64,000 bases of DNA from an uncultured Rhodocyclaceae bacterium (GTDB taxonomy: Bacteria > Pseudomonadota > Gammaproteobacteria > Burkholderiales > Rhodocyclaceae): positions 2,976,001-3,040,000 of the forward strand of contig CAJQTY010000001.1 of assembly GCA_907163075.1 (NCBI GenBank), written 5' to 3'. The notes under the pieces are model-generated. The model was given only the letters and a program-made list of their open reading frames with translations. It was not told where the DNA came from and ran no database searches. Below are positions 17,718 through 27,144 of this stretch, in pieces. A program made the position numbers and the translations under genes. The first letter of the stretch is position 1. Each line of letters opens with the position of its first letter.

Positions 17718-20210
17718 TCACCAGTCTTCCCGCACCGCCAGCACGGCGTCCTGGCGCATCGCCTGGCGACCGGCAAGGACCGCCGCCAGAGCCGCCAGCA
17801 CGATCAGTCCGGCGGCGAAGAGGGCCAACGAGCCCCACGGGATATGCACATCCATGCTCCAGTGGAAACTCTGCCGATTGACCACCTCGATCAGCACCAG
17901 GCCGATGGCGGCGCCGGCCAGCAGCCCTCCACAGACGCCGACACCCGCCGCCAGGGCGCCTTCCTGGGCCAGCATCCAGCCGATCTGGCGGCGCGTCAGG
18001 CCGAGGTGGCGGAGCATGCCGAACTCGCGCCGGCGGGCCGCCGCCAGTGCCGCGAAGCTGGCCGCCACACCGGCCAGGCCGATGCCTACGGCGACCGCCT
18101 CGAGCAGGTAGGTGACGGCGAAGGTGCGGTCGAAAATACGCAGGCTGATGGCGCGGATCTCGCCCGGATAGGCGATCTGCAGCGCGCCGGGATCGCCGGT
18201 CGCGGTCAGCGCCGCGGCCACCTGGCCGGGCACCGCGCCGGCGGCAAGCTCAATGGCCGCGTCGTTGGCCAGGCGGTCGCCGGTTAATCGCCGATAGCCG
18301 TCGAGATCGATCATCACGGCGCCGGTCTGCCGCGAATAATCGCGCCATACACCGGCGACGTGCACGCGCACCGGGTGCCCGGCCAGCGGCAGTTCAACCT
18401 GCAGGCCAGGTTGCCAGCCGTAGATATCCTGCATGGCTTCGGAAATCCAGATCGCCGGTCCGGCGGCGCCGGTGTGCGTGGCACCGACCAGCGGCAGTTC
18501 GCGTCCGTCCGGCGACACGGGCCGCGCGATCAGGGCCACTGGCGGCTGCCCGGCCGCCAAACGCAGGCTGTCGTGGCGGGTGAAGCTGACGCGGCCGACA
18601 CCGGGCACGGCAGCAATCCGCGCCTGCAGCGCGGCATCCAGATAGCCGCCGGAGGGCCCGCTGCTGGCGCGCAGGTAGAGGTCGGCAGGCAGGATCTGGT
18701 TCAGCCACTGGTCCACCGAATCGCGGAAGGAGGCGACCATGATCGCCATCGCCGCGGCCAGTGCGACGCTGGTCAGTACGCCGGCCGCTGCCGCCACCGC
18801 GTGTCCCGGCGCCGCGCTCAGGCGGGCGGCCGCGAGGCGGGCCGGCACCGGGCCGCGCTGCGGCAGCAGCCGGGCGACGCCGGCGGCCAGCGCCGGCAAC
18901 AACATCACGCTGCCTCCCAGCAGGCAGCTTACCGCCAGATAGCCGCCGAGCGGCAGGCCGTCCAGCGGCGGAATCCTGCACGCCGCCAGGCTGGCCAGCA
19001 GCAGGGCGACTCCCGGCCGCGGATGCCCATGCCCGCCGAGCAGCGCCGCCTCGTCGCCGGCCTTCAGCGCCTGCGCCGGCGAGACGGTGGCGGCTTCGCG
19101 CGCCGGTAGCCAGGCACCGGCGACACCGGCGAGCACGCCCAGGGCCACGTAAATGGCCGTCACGGCGGGCTGGAACTGCAGTTGTGGTTTGAGCCCGGAA
19201 AAGTAGCCGGCGCCCAGATCGCCGCCAAGCACGGCGAGCATCGCCCAGGCCAGGCCGTGGCCGAGCGCGACGCCGGCGACGCCGCCGGCCAGCCCGACCA
19301 GCGCGCCCTCGGCCAGCAGCCAGGCGAACAGGCGGCGGCGTGCCAGCCCGATGGCGCGCAGGAAGGCGAACTCGGTGCGCCGCCGCACGACGGAGAGGGC
19401 TTGCGCCGAAAAGACGAGAAAGCCGCCGGTCAGCAGCGCCATGGCGGCCAGCATGGTCAGGTTCACCCGGTAGGCGCGCGACAGGTTGGCGGCTTCGTTC
19501 TCGGCCGCGGCCGGCGCCTCGATCAGCACTCCGGCGGGCAGCCGGGCTTGCAGATCGGCACGCGCCACTTCAGGCACGACGCCTTCGGCCAGGCGCAGGT
19601 CGACGCGCGAGAGGCGCCCGAAACGGGCGAAGTGCTTCTGCACGGCGGCGATGTCCATTAGCGCCAGGCGGCGGTTATCGGCGGCGCCGGGCAGGTCACC
19701 GGCCACGCGCAGCTCCAGGAGCCGGCTGCCGGCCTGCAGGCGCAGGCGGTCGCCTGGCCGCACGCCGAACGCCGTTTGCGCCGCCGCGCTAAGGAAGAGC
19801 GCGTCGTCGGCCAGCGTGGCGAAACGGTCGGCGCCCGGCGCCGGCCGCGGCAGCAGCGCCGGCGTCACTCCGGCCAGCGCGAACACGTCGACGCCGAGCA
19901 GTTGCAGCGTCTCCTGGCGGCCGGCGAGCTTCGCCTCGAAGTCGATCACGGGACTGGCGGCCAGCACCTCGCGGCGGGCGGCGAGCATGGCATAGAGGTT
20001 TTCGTCGAAGCCGCCGCGCGGCCCGACCACCTGCAGATCGGCTTCGCCGGCCAGCGCACGCAGGCCACGCCCGAACTCCGCCAGCGCCGCCTCGTGCACC
20101 GCCTGCACGGCCATGCCGAGGGCGACGCCGAGAACGATGGCGGCGAATGAAAACAGCGTGGCTACCCGCCGCCGGGCGAGCGAGCCGAGAAAGACTGGCG
20201 CCAGCCTCAC
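17718..20210 (-). CDS. FtsX-type ABC permease, fused AttF/AttG-like
   Basis: An 830-residue inner-membrane permease with two FtsX/MacB-like halves. Each half has one helix near its start, a large periplasmic domain and three clustered helices, with a further pair of helices between. It resembles the LolC/MacB-like permeases that extract or move lipids and lipoproteins rather than pump solutes. The start is taken as GTG at 20210, overlapping the upstream ATPase stop by four bases (GTGA). The open frame extends further 5' but there it is the ATPase in another frame. Operon ATPase-permease-AttH is the AttEFGH layout with F and G fused. Confidence 0.87.
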   Translation of the reverse strand: MRLAPVFLGSLARRRVATLFSFAAIVLGVALGMAVQAVHEAALAEFGRGLRALAGEADLQVVGPRGGFDENLYAMLAARREVLAASPVIDFEAKLAGRQETLQLLGVDVFALAGVTPALLPRPAPGADRFATLADDALFLSAAAQTAFGVRPGDRLRLQAGSRLLELRVAGDLPGAADNRRLALMDIAAVQKHFARFGRLSRVDLRLAEGVVPEVARADLQARLPAGVLIEAPAAAENEAANLSRAYRVNLTMLAAMALLTGGFLVFSAQALSVVRRRTEFAFLRAIGLARRRLFAWLLAEGALVGLAGGVAGVALGHGLAWAMLAVLGGDLGAGYFSGLKPQLQFQPAVTAIYVALGVLAGVAGAWLPAREAATVSPAQALKAGDEAALLGGHGHPRPGVALLLASLAACRIPPLDGLPLGGYLAVSCLLGGSVMLLPALAAGVARLLPQRGPVPARLAAARLSAAPGHAVAAAAGVLTSVALAAAMAIMVASFRDSVDQWLNQILPADLYLRASSGPSGGYLDAALQARIAAVPGVGRVSFTRHDSLRLAAGQPPVALIARPVSPDGRELPLVGATHTGAAGPAIWISEAMQDIYGWQPGLQVELPLAGHPVRVHVAGVWRDYSRQTGAVMIDLDGYRRLTGDRLANDAAIELAAGAVPGQVAAALTATGDPGALQIAYPGEIRAISLRIFDRTFAVTYLLEAVAVGIGLAGVAASFAALAAARRREFGMLRHLGLTRRQIGWMLAQEGALAAGVGVCGGLLAGAAIGLVLIEVVNRQSFHWSMDVHIPWGSLALFAAGLIVLAALAAVLAGRQAMRQDAVLAVREDW

Positions 20211-20860
20211 ACGCACAGCCCGTCGGCGGTGAGGTGCAGGATGCGGTCGGCGGTTGCCGCGGCATCCTGCGAATGGGTGACCAGGATGCCGATGGCCCCG
20301 GCCTGGCGAATGCGTTCGGCAAGCAGCGCCAGGACTTTCGCGCCGTTGCCCGGGTCGAGGTTGCCGGTCGGTTCGTCGGCCAGCACCAGTCGCGGGCGAT
20401 GAACCAGCGCGCGGGCAATCGCCACCCGCTGCATCTCGCCCCCGGAAAGCTCGCGCGGCCAGCTGGCGGCGCGATCGCCCAGACCCACGGCCGCCAGCAG
20501 CCGCTGCGCCGGTTCGTCGGCCGCCGCGCCATCGACGCCCTGCAACCACAGCGGCAGCGCCACGTTCTGGCGCACGCTCAGGTGCGGCAGCACATGGAAG
20601 GCCTGGAAGACGAAGCCGAGCTTGTCGCGGCGCAGGCGGGTCAGCGCGTCTTCGTCAAGGCCGGCGTAGTCGCTGCCGTCAAGCGCCAGCCGCCCGCCGT
20701 CGGGCCGGTCCAGTCCGGCGATGAGGTTGAGCAGGGTCGATTTGCCGACGCCGGATTCGCCGACGATGGCCACGTATTCGCCGGCGTGCAGTTTCAACGA
20801 CACATCGCGCAGGACGACGCGGCCGTTGAACTGGCGGGAAAGGTTTTCGATTTCGAGCAT
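20207..20860 (-). CDS. ABC transporter ATPase, LolD/AttE-like
   Basis: A 217-residue ABC ATPase of the LolD/MacB group. It has Walker A GESGVGKST (about 34-42), the signature LSGGEMQR, Walker B LVLADEP followed by TGNLD, and a switch histidine in LVTHSQD. First gene of an operon with the fused permease and the AttH-like protein. It energises the permease; the substrate is unknown. Confidence 0.92.
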   Translation of the reverse strand: MLEIENLSRQFNGRVVLRDVSLKLHAGEYVAIVGESGVGKSTLLNLIAGLDRPDGGRLALDGSDYAGLDEDALTRLRRDKLGFVFQAFHVLPHLSVRQNVALPLWLQGVDGAAADEPAQRLLAAVGLGDRAASWPRELSGGEMQRVAIARALVHRPRLVLADEPTGNLDPGNGAKVLALLAERIRQAGAIGILVTHSQDAAATADRILHLTADGLCV

Positions 20861-20985
20861 GGAAAGCGGTTGACGGCAGCCTCAGGGGGAAAGTTGCGGC
20901 GGCGACGGATCGTGTATCTGTTCAGACTCAAGGCTCGGGCGCATCAACGATCCATGGATCGATGCTCTGAACGCTCATCCTTCGC

Positions 20986-21876
20986 TCACCGTACCCCGTC
21001 CACAATCAGGTAATCGAGCACCACACCGGCAAAAATGCTGGCGCCTAGCCAGTTGTTGTGCAGGAAGGCCTTGAAGCAGCGCGCCGGTTCGCGCTGCCGG
21101 ATCAGTGTGAAGTGGTATCCGGCAATCGCGGCGGCGCCCGCCAGCCCGGCGTAAAAGGCCCAGCCCCGGTCCAGCTGCGCGCCGACCCAGGCGATCAGCG
21201 CCAGCGTGACGGCATAGCACAGCATGACGGCGGCGACGTCGAAGCGGCCGAAGGTGATGGCCGAGGTCTTGATGCCGATCTTCAGGTCGTCGGCGCGGTC
21301 GACCATCGCGTATTCGGTATCGTAGGCCATCGCCCAGAAAACGTTGGCCAGCAGCAGCAGCCACGCGGTCGCCGGAATGCCGCCGGTCTGCGCGGCGTAG
21401 GCCATCGGGATGCCGAAGCCGAAGGCGACGCCCAGGTAGGCCTGCGGGACGGCGAAAAAGCGTTTGGTGAAGGGGTAGCTGGCCGCCAGGAACAGCGCTA
21501 CCACCGACAGGCAGACGATGTACCAGCTGCGGAACGGCAGGATCAGGCAGAAGGCGCAAATCACCAGCGCGCCGAACAGGGTCAGCGCTTCGCGTGGCGT
21601 CACCTTGCCGGCGGCCAACGGGCGTTCTCTGGTGCGCGCCACGTGCGGGTCGAAGTCGCGGTCGGCGAGATCGTTGATCACGCAGCCGGCCGAGCGCATC
21701 AGTACGGTGCCGAGCACGAAAATCCAGACCACCATCCAGCTCGGCCGCCCATGCGCGGCAAACCACAGCGCCCAGAGTGTTGGCCACAGCAGGAGCAGGA
21801 TGCCGATCGGCTTGTCGAGCCGCATCAGTCGTTCGTAGAGGTCCAGTTTCTCAAGTATTTTTTGAGTGGTTGCCAC
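20986..21876 (-). CDS. ubiA: 4-hydroxybenzoate polyprenyltransferase
   Basis: A 296-residue integral membrane prenyltransferase, which joins a polyprenyl chain to 4-hydroxybenzoate in ubiquinone synthesis. Two aspartate-rich motifs are present: NDLADRDFD (Mg-diphosphate binding, first loop) and [12 protein letters not shown] (second). About eight membrane helices. The start is taken as GTG at 21876, which fits the family's N-terminus ([16 protein letters not shown]). The frame remains open for 120 codons upstream, without signs of coding. Single gene divergent from the chemoreceptor; the ubiC partner is not adjacent. Confidence 0.93.
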   Translation of the reverse strand: MATTQKILEKLDLYERLMRLDKPIGILLLLWPTLWALWFAAHGRPSWMVVWIFVLGTVLMRSAGCVINDLADRDFDPHVARTRERPLAAGKVTPREALTLFGALVICAFCLILPFRSWYIVCLSVVALFLAASYPFTKRFFAVPQAYLGVAFGFGIPMAYAAQTGGIPATAWLLLLANVFWAMAYDTEYAMVDRADDLKIGIKTSAITFGRFDVAAVMLCYAVTLALIAWVGAQLDRGWAFYAGLAGAAAIAGYHFTLIRQREPARCFKAFLHNNWLGASIFAGVVLDYLIVDGVR

Positions 21877-22229
21877 AGTCAGGCCGCAATCAGGGAATTT
21901 TCGGGAAGGCGATAGTATGGCAATACTGCGCGAAAGAGGCGAGTCCGACGCCAGTCCGGCAGGCCGAGCGAGAACTGCCGCGAATCGATTTCGCGCCGGA
22001 ACGGCGACAGGAAACCCGATTTTCATAACCATGCTATGATGAAGGCAACTCGTTGGACGAGGGCGTGATTTCCTGCCCGGGCCAGGCGGCCGGGCGCTCA
22101 TGCGTCCAGCAGGGTCGTAGCGGCGGCCGACGGCCGCCGAGGGGGTTGCAGGCGTCCCGGAATCCAGCGGACAGCTTGATGTCGGTTGGATTGCCGGATT
22201 CGATTCGTGGTGACGGAAAGGAGTCCGAC
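21877..22229. other. Divergent intergenic region between ubiA and the chemoreceptor
   Basis: About 350 bases without a gene. It holds a 19-base GC-rich palindrome CGGCGGCCGACGGCCGCCG at 22121-22139, about 90 bases before the chemoreceptor start, and a GGAG ribosome site just before that start. The palindrome could form a hairpin in the leader. No riboswitch consensus was found. Confidence 0.5.
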
Positions 22230-23846
22230 ATGACATTGCGTCAAAAGGCGTGGGCTTTGTCTATTCTGGTCCTGGTTGCGCTGATCGGGCAGATGCTGAT
22301 CGGCCTGTGGGTGATGCGCGAAGCGAGCGACAAGGACAACCGCGCACGGATCAAGCAGTTGATGCGCAGTACCTACCTGACCATCGTCCAGATGGAGAAC
22401 ATGAGTGCCAGTGGCGCGCTGCCGGAAGACCAGGCCAAGGCGATCGCGACCAAGATCCTGCGCGAAAACAAATATCACGACTCCGAGTATTGCTACGTCG
22501 TCGACGAGAAGCTCAATTTCGTCGCCACGCCGCTCGACCCGCAACTGCACGGCACCAGCTTCAATGATTTCAAGGACGCGCAGGGCGTTAGCGTCGGCGG
22601 GCTCGCCGTCGCGGCGCTTGAGAAATCGAGCGGCGCGTTGACCGAATACGCCTGGAACACCCTACGCGAGGGCAAGGTCGTCGACCTGATCTCGGTCGCC
22701 CAGCGCACGCCGCGCTGGGGCTGGATCGTCGGCAACGGCATCAGCATGGCCGAAGCCGATGCCCGGTTCTGGAGCAACGCGCAATGGCAGTTGCTGATCT
22801 GCCTCGCCGTCGCGGTGGTCGTCGGCGTGCTGCTGATAGCCTCGGTGCGCCGCATCCTGGGCGATCTTGGCGGCGAGCCGGCGGTGGTCCGCGAACTTGT
22901 GCACTGCGTCGCCGACGGCGACCTGCGCGGAGCCGACGGCGGCGGCGAGGAATCGGACAGCATCTACGGCTCGGTGCTGCGCATGCGTCAGGCCTTGCGT
23001 TCGGTCATGACCCGGCTCGTACAGGCCGTCGAAACGTTGCACCGCACCAGCGACGATATCTTCAGTCGCGCGCAGAACAGCGATCAGCTGATGGAAGCGC
23101 AGGGCGCCGCGGCCAGCCGCATCGCGAGCACCACCGAGCATTTTGCCGAGCAGACGCGGGTTGGCGCCGAGCAGGCGCGGACGGCGCGCTCGCAGAGCGA
23201 AGAGGCGACGCGCATTTCGGCGCAAGGGCAGACGCTCATCACCGCGGCCGTGCAGCGCCTGAACGAAACCGAGCAGTCCGTCGGTGAGACGCAGGCCGGC
23301 ATCGACGATCTGGCACAGCGCGTGGTCAGCATTTCGGCGGTCATCGCCGTCATCCGCGAAGTCGCCGACCAGACTAACCTGCTCGCCCTCAACGCGGCCA
23401 TCGAGGCCGCCCGCGCCGGCGAACAGGGACGCGGTTTCGCCGTCGTCGCCGACGAGGTGCGCAAGCTGGCCGAGCGTACGAGCACGGCGACGCGGCAGAT
23501 CGGCCAGACCATCGAGTCGGTGCAGGAAAGCAGCCAGAACGCCAAGTTGCGCATGGACGACATGGTCGTCCAGCTGAAAGAGGCGATCCGGCAGGCCAAG
23601 GAAGGCGGCGACGCGGTCACGGCGATCCGTGACGAAACGGAAGCCACGGCGAGGGTGGTCGGCGATATCGGCCAGGCGCTCGCCGAGCAGGTGGAGGCGG
23701 CACATGTCATCCGCAGTGATGCGGATCAGGTGGCGCGTTCATCGGCCGGAACGCTCGACGCGGCGCACGGCACGGTCAACGCGGCGCGCGCGATCAAGGA
23801 CTTGTCGAAAGAGCTCGAAGACCTCGTCGCGCGCTTCCATCTCTGA
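22230..23846 (+). CDS. Methyl-accepting chemotaxis protein with a single Cache sensor
   Basis: A 538-residue chemoreceptor. It has a membrane helix at about 10-30, a periplasmic sCache_2-like sensor (motifs [17 protein letters not shown] and [17 protein letters not shown]), a second helix near 190-210, a HAMP-like linker, and a cytoplasmic coiled coil with the conserved hairpin tip [19 protein letters not shown]. It passes a signal to CheA/CheW; no CheR-docking pentapeptide is visible at the C-terminus. The start ATG at 22230 has GGAG seven bases upstream; the frame is open further 5' without a ribosome site. Single gene. Its ligand is unknown. Confidence 0.95.
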   Translation: MTLRQKAWALSILVLVALIGQMLIGLWVMREASDKDNRARIKQLMRSTYLTIVQMENMSASGALPEDQAKAIATKILRENKYHDSEYCYVVDEKLNFVATPLDPQLHGTSFNDFKDAQGVSVGGLAVAALEKSSGALTEYAWNTLREGKVVDLISVAQRTPRWGWIVGNGISMAEADARFWSNAQWQLLICLAVAVVVGVLLIASVRRILGDLGGEPAVVRELVHCVADGDLRGADGGGEESDSIYGSVLRMRQALRSVMTRLVQAVETLHRTSDDIFSRAQNSDQLMEAQGAAASRIASTTEHFAEQTRVGAEQARTARSQSEEATRISAQGQTLITAAVQRLNETEQSVGETQAGIDDLAQRVVSISAVIAVIREVADQTNLLALNAAIEAARAGEQGRGFAVVADEVRKLAERTSTATRQIGQTIESVQESSQNAKLRMDDMVVQLKEAIRQAKEGGDAVTAIRDETEATARVVGDIGQALAEQVEAAHVIRSDADQVARSSAGTLDAAHGTVNAARAIKDLSKELEDLVARFHL

Positions 23847-23901
23847 GCGTGCGCCGCCGGCCGATGCGAGCTGCCTTCGGGCTTGCCCGGGAAGGCGGCT
23901 G

Positions 23902-23940
23902 GCGCTGGTCGCCGCGCAGTTCGGCCGCCAGCGCCTGCAG
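23902..23940. repeat. Direct repeat of the 3' end of the MFS-acyltransferase gene
   Basis: Thirty-nine bases that match 24071-24109 with a single mismatch. The second copy is the last 13 codons of the MFS-acyltransferase gene, up to the base next to its stop codon. The 130 bases between the copies hold a REP-like palindrome. This is either the scar of an insertion or rearrangement at the gene's 3' end, or the remnant of a longer ancestral C-terminus. Confidence 0.8.
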
Positions 23941-23947
23941 CTGCGGC

Positions 23948-24022
23948 GTAGGGCGGATGAGCGTAGCGTTATCCGCCGAATGGGGCTCAGACGGCGGAAG
24001 GCGCTGCGCTTTTCCGCCCTAC
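23948..24022. repeat. REP-like palindromic element
   Basis: Seventy-five bases starting GTAGGGCGGA and ending TCCGCCCTAC, the exact inverse. Inside are two further hairpins (GGCGGA..TCCGCC units). Very similar GTAGGGCGGAT..ATCCGCC elements are scattered intergenic repeats in many proteobacteria. Located between convergent genes. Confidence 0.7.
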
Positions 24023-24067
24023 CCGCCCTTGGCATAAGTTCCAGACAGCGTGCCGTGCAACACTACA

Positions 24068-26011
24068 CTAGCGCTGGTCGCCGCGCAGTTCGGCCACCAG
24101 CGCCTGCAGGCGCTCCGGCGTCGCCAGCTCGGGCGCCACCGGCGCGCCGGCCACCAGGCCGATCTTCGAAAACGGTCGCAGGTGCGAGGGGCGGCTCATC
24201 GCCGGTCCGTCCTTGCGGCTGAAAAAGCTGCCCCACAAGCCGCGCAGCGCCATCGGGACGACCGCGACCGGCGTGCGCGTCACGATGCGCTGGACGCCCG
24301 GGCGGAAAGGCAGCATGTCGCCTGTGCTGGTGATGCCGCCTTCGGGAAAGATGCAGACCAGGTCGCCATCGTCGAGCGCCCGCGCCACCTCGTCGAAAGC
24401 GCGCTCCATCAGCGCCGCGTCTTCCTTGGCCGGGGCGATCGGGATGGTGCGCATGTGACGGAAGATGAAGCCGATCAGCGGCATGCGAAAAATGCGGTGA
24501 TCCATCACGAAACGGATCGGTCGCCGGCTCGCCGCCGCGATGACGATCGGGTCGACAAAGCTGACGTGGTTGCAGATCAGCACCGCCGGCCCCTCGTGCG
24601 GAATATGCTCGAGCCCTTTCTGTTCCAGGCGGTAGATCGAGTGGATGAGCAGCCAGGCGACGAAGCGCAGCATGAACTCGGGAACCAAGCTGTAGATGTA
24701 GACGGCGACCAGCGCATTGCACAGCGCGGCGAGGCCGAACAGTACCGGGATCGACAGTCCGTTGCCGAGCAACCCGGCGGCGGCGAGCGCGCCGGTGACC
24801 ATGAACAGCGCGTTGAGGATGTTGTTGGCGGCGATGATGCGCGCCCGATGCTCGGGTGCGCTGCGCAACTGGATCAGCACGTAGAGCGGGACGATGAAGA
24901 AGCCGCCGAACAGGCCGAGCGCGAAGAGGTCGAAGAGGACGCGCCAGGTCTCGTGCAGCGCCAGCAGGCGGCCGATGGCCAGCGGCGCGCCGTCCGGCAG
25001 CAGCGCCGGCGAGGCAAAAACGAGGTCGAGGCCGAACAGCGTCAGGCCGATCGAGCCGAAAGGCACCAGGCCGATTTCGACATGCTTGCCCGAGAGCTTC
25101 TCGCAGAGCATCGAGCCGAGGCCGATGCCGACGGTGAAGATGGCGAGCAGCAGCGTCACCGACGTTTCGTCGCCGCCGAGCACGTTTTTGGCATAGACCG
25201 GGAACTGGGCGAGGAACAGCGCGCCGTAGAGCCAGAACCAGGAGATGCCGAGAATCGACAGGAAAACGGTGCGGTTCTGGCGCGCAAAGCCGATGTTGCG
25301 CCAGGTTTCGGAAAACGGATTGTGGTTGATCTGCAGTTCGGGCGCCGGCGCCGGGGCCGGCGGAATGCGGCAACTGGCGAGAAAGCCGGCGGCCGCCACC
25401 AGCAGCCCGGCGAAGGCCACCCAGCTCGGGTGCCCGCCGACGCCAGCGAGCAGGCCGCCGGCCAGCGTGCCGACGAGGATGGCGACAAAGGTTCCGGTTT
25501 CGACCAGCGCGTTGCCGCCGACCAGTTCCTCCTCGCACAAATGCTGCGGCAGGATGGCGTACTTCACCGGCCCGAACAGCGTCGAGTGCAGCCCGAGCAG
25601 GAACAGTGCGCCGAGCAGTACTGCCAGGCTGTGCATGAAGAAGCCGAGCGCCGCGACGCCCATGATCACCATCTCGAGCACCTTGACCAGCCGCGCCAGC
25701 CGCGACTTGTCGTACTTGTCGGCGAACTGCCCGGCGCTCGCCGAAAAGAGGAAGAACGGCAGGATGAAAATCCCCGCCGCCAGGTTGGTCAGCACCTCGG
25801 GCGCCAGTGTCGTCCAGCTTGCCGCGTGGAAGGTCAGGATTACCACCAGTGCGTTCTTGAACAGGTTGTCGTTGAAGGCGCCGAGAAACTGCGTGATGAA
25901 AAAGGGCGCGAAGCGGCGGGTTTTGAGCAGGGCGAACTGCGAGTGTGGCAACTGCGGCAACTGCGGCAACTGCGGCAACTGCGCTTGCTGCGCTGTCGGT
26001 TCGGAACTCAT
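24068..26011 (-). CDS. MFS transporter-acyltransferase fusion (lysophospholipid transport and reacylation)
   Basis: A 647-residue inner-membrane protein. The first 420 residues are an LplT-like major facilitator domain (FFITQFLGAFNDNLFKNALV is the family start), and the C-terminal part is a PlsC-type acyltransferase with NHVSFVD (HX4D motif) and FPEGG. It resembles the Aas/LplT pathway that flips and reacylates lysophospholipids, but without the AMP-binding domain of Aas, so the acyl donor must come from elsewhere. The start ATG at 26011 has AGGA six bases upstream; a GTG lies one codon earlier. The N-terminus has four QLP repeats encoded by perfect 9-base repeats. Confidence 0.9.
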   Translation of the reverse strand: MSSEPTAQQAQLPQLPQLPQLPHSQFALLKTRRFAPFFITQFLGAFNDNLFKNALVVILTFHAASWTTLAPEVLTNLAAGIFILPFFLFSASAGQFADKYDKSRLARLVKVLEMVIMGVAALGFFMHSLAVLLGALFLLGLHSTLFGPVKYAILPQHLCEEELVGGNALVETGTFVAILVGTLAGGLLAGVGGHPSWVAFAGLLVAAAGFLASCRIPPAPAPAPELQINHNPFSETWRNIGFARQNRTVFLSILGISWFWLYGALFLAQFPVYAKNVLGGDETSVTLLLAIFTVGIGLGSMLCEKLSGKHVEIGLVPFGSIGLTLFGLDLVFASPALLPDGAPLAIGRLLALHETWRVLFDLFALGLFGGFFIVPLYVLIQLRSAPEHRARIIAANNILNALFMVTGALAAAGLLGNGLSIPVLFGLAALCNALVAVYIYSLVPEFMLRFVAWLLIHSIYRLEQKGLEHIPHEGPAVLICNHVSFVDPIVIAAASRRPIRFVMDHRIFRMPLIGFIFRHMRTIPIAPAKEDAALMERAFDEVARALDDGDLVCIFPEGGITSTGDMLPFRPGVQRIVTRTPVAVVPMALRGLWGSFFSRKDGPAMSRPSHLRPFSKIGLVAGAPVAPELATPERLQALVAELRGDQR

Positions 26012-26251
26012 CACGTTTCCTCGCGAATGTCGTTGAACGGGCTGGGACTCATCGCCGTGGATGATACCCGCTCGGGGCGCCAGGGGCTTGGCCGATCGAC
26101 TTCCGCCGCGCGTGCGGAATGGCGAGACGCGCCGGGAGCCGCGTCGTTAGGACATCTTCTCGGCGCGCATCCGCTGTTTGCTGGATTTCTTGAGCGAAAT
26201 TCTGCCAGCAAGGCTTTCGCCGGTCGCTGCCGTGCGGTAGCCGGCGTCAAC

Positions 26252-27040
26252 TCATGAGCCGTCTGGGCGAATCGTGGCGACGGCGGCTCTGATCGGCAGC
26301 GGCGAGACGTCGGTCGGTTGCTGGAACGGGTTGCCCTGGATCAGCACGATGGCCGCCGTCGGTGCGGCGGCGAGCGCGAAGAGCAGGATCGAGACAAAGG
26401 CGGCGCGTGGCCGGTCGACGTGCACCACGGCGATCGAGAGCAGGGTGAGCAGCCCGAGAAAGGCCATGCCCAGCCATTTCAGCGGGTTGACGTGGGTCTG
26501 GCTGAGGGCGATGCGCTGATCGCGCTCGTCGCGGATATCGCTCGCCTTGCGCAGCATCAGTCCATGCACGCTGTCGCCCGCGGCGCGGGCGAATTCCGGG
26601 CTGGCAAGCAGGACGAGCAGGGCGTCGGCGCGCTCCAGCACGTCGCGGCTTTCGACGCGCCGGGCGAGCAGCGGCCATTCGTCGGCGCTGGCCAGGGCAT
26701 AGCCGACCAGGGCCTGGCGAAGGCGCGTTTTGAGTTCGGCGGGGAGCAGTTCGGACAAGGTGGCAATGCTGTGCAGCGAGTCGGCTTCCCGGTAGACCGA
26801 TTTCATCGCGCGGTCGTGCGCGCTCCACGTGTCGTTGGCAAGAAAGGCCAGCGTCAGGCTGAACAGCACGCCGATGATGTTGATGAAGGGCGGCGCCACA
26901 CCGTGCAGCGAACGCGCCCAGGGCGCCCAGCGCGAGCCCTGGAGGAACCACTGGATGGCGGCCACCGCGGCGAAGGTGCCGAACACCGCCATGAACGCGT
27001 AGCCGTAGTGATCGTAGGTTTGCCAACTGGTCTGAAGCAT
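26252..27040 (-). CDS. DUF4239 (bestrophin-like) membrane protein
   Basis: A 262-residue protein with two N-terminal helices (about 15-33 and 50-68), a central soluble helical part and two C-terminal helices (about 187-205 and 214-233). It fits the DUF4239 bestrophin-like family, with HDRAMKSVYREADSLHSIA after helix 2. Function is unknown in the family, although an ion channel has been suggested from the fold. Single gene, with about 100 bases to the hydrolase gene upstream. Confidence 0.8.
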   Translation of the reverse strand: MLQTSWQTYDHYGYAFMAVFGTFAAVAAIQWFLQGSRWAPWARSLHGVAPPFINIIGVLFSLTLAFLANDTWSAHDRAMKSVYREADSLHSIATLSELLPAELKTRLRQALVGYALASADEWPLLARRVESRDVLERADALLVLLASPEFARAAGDSVHGLMLRKASDIRDERDQRIALSQTHVNPLKWLGMAFLGLLTLLSIAVVHVDRPRAAFVSILLFALAAAPTAAIVLIQGNPFQQPTDVSPLPIRAAVATIRPDGS

Positions 27041-27144
27041 CGCTTCCTGCGTTTCGAAATGGTCCGCGGAGCGAATGACATTACATTAAGCGCCAGCCGT
27101 TTGACAAGTTCCCGGAAATATTCGCCAAAGGGGCCGGCGCAAGC

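Noticed and set aside
20948-20961. Palindrome CGATCCATGGATCG between the ABC and ubiA genes
   Set aside because: A 14-base palindrome may occur by chance, and it lies downstream of ubiA without nearby promoter signals; too little to call a site.
21877-22229. Possible c-di-GMP or other riboswitch before the chemoreceptor
   Set aside because: Only a simple GC palindrome is present; no conserved riboswitch elements could be found.
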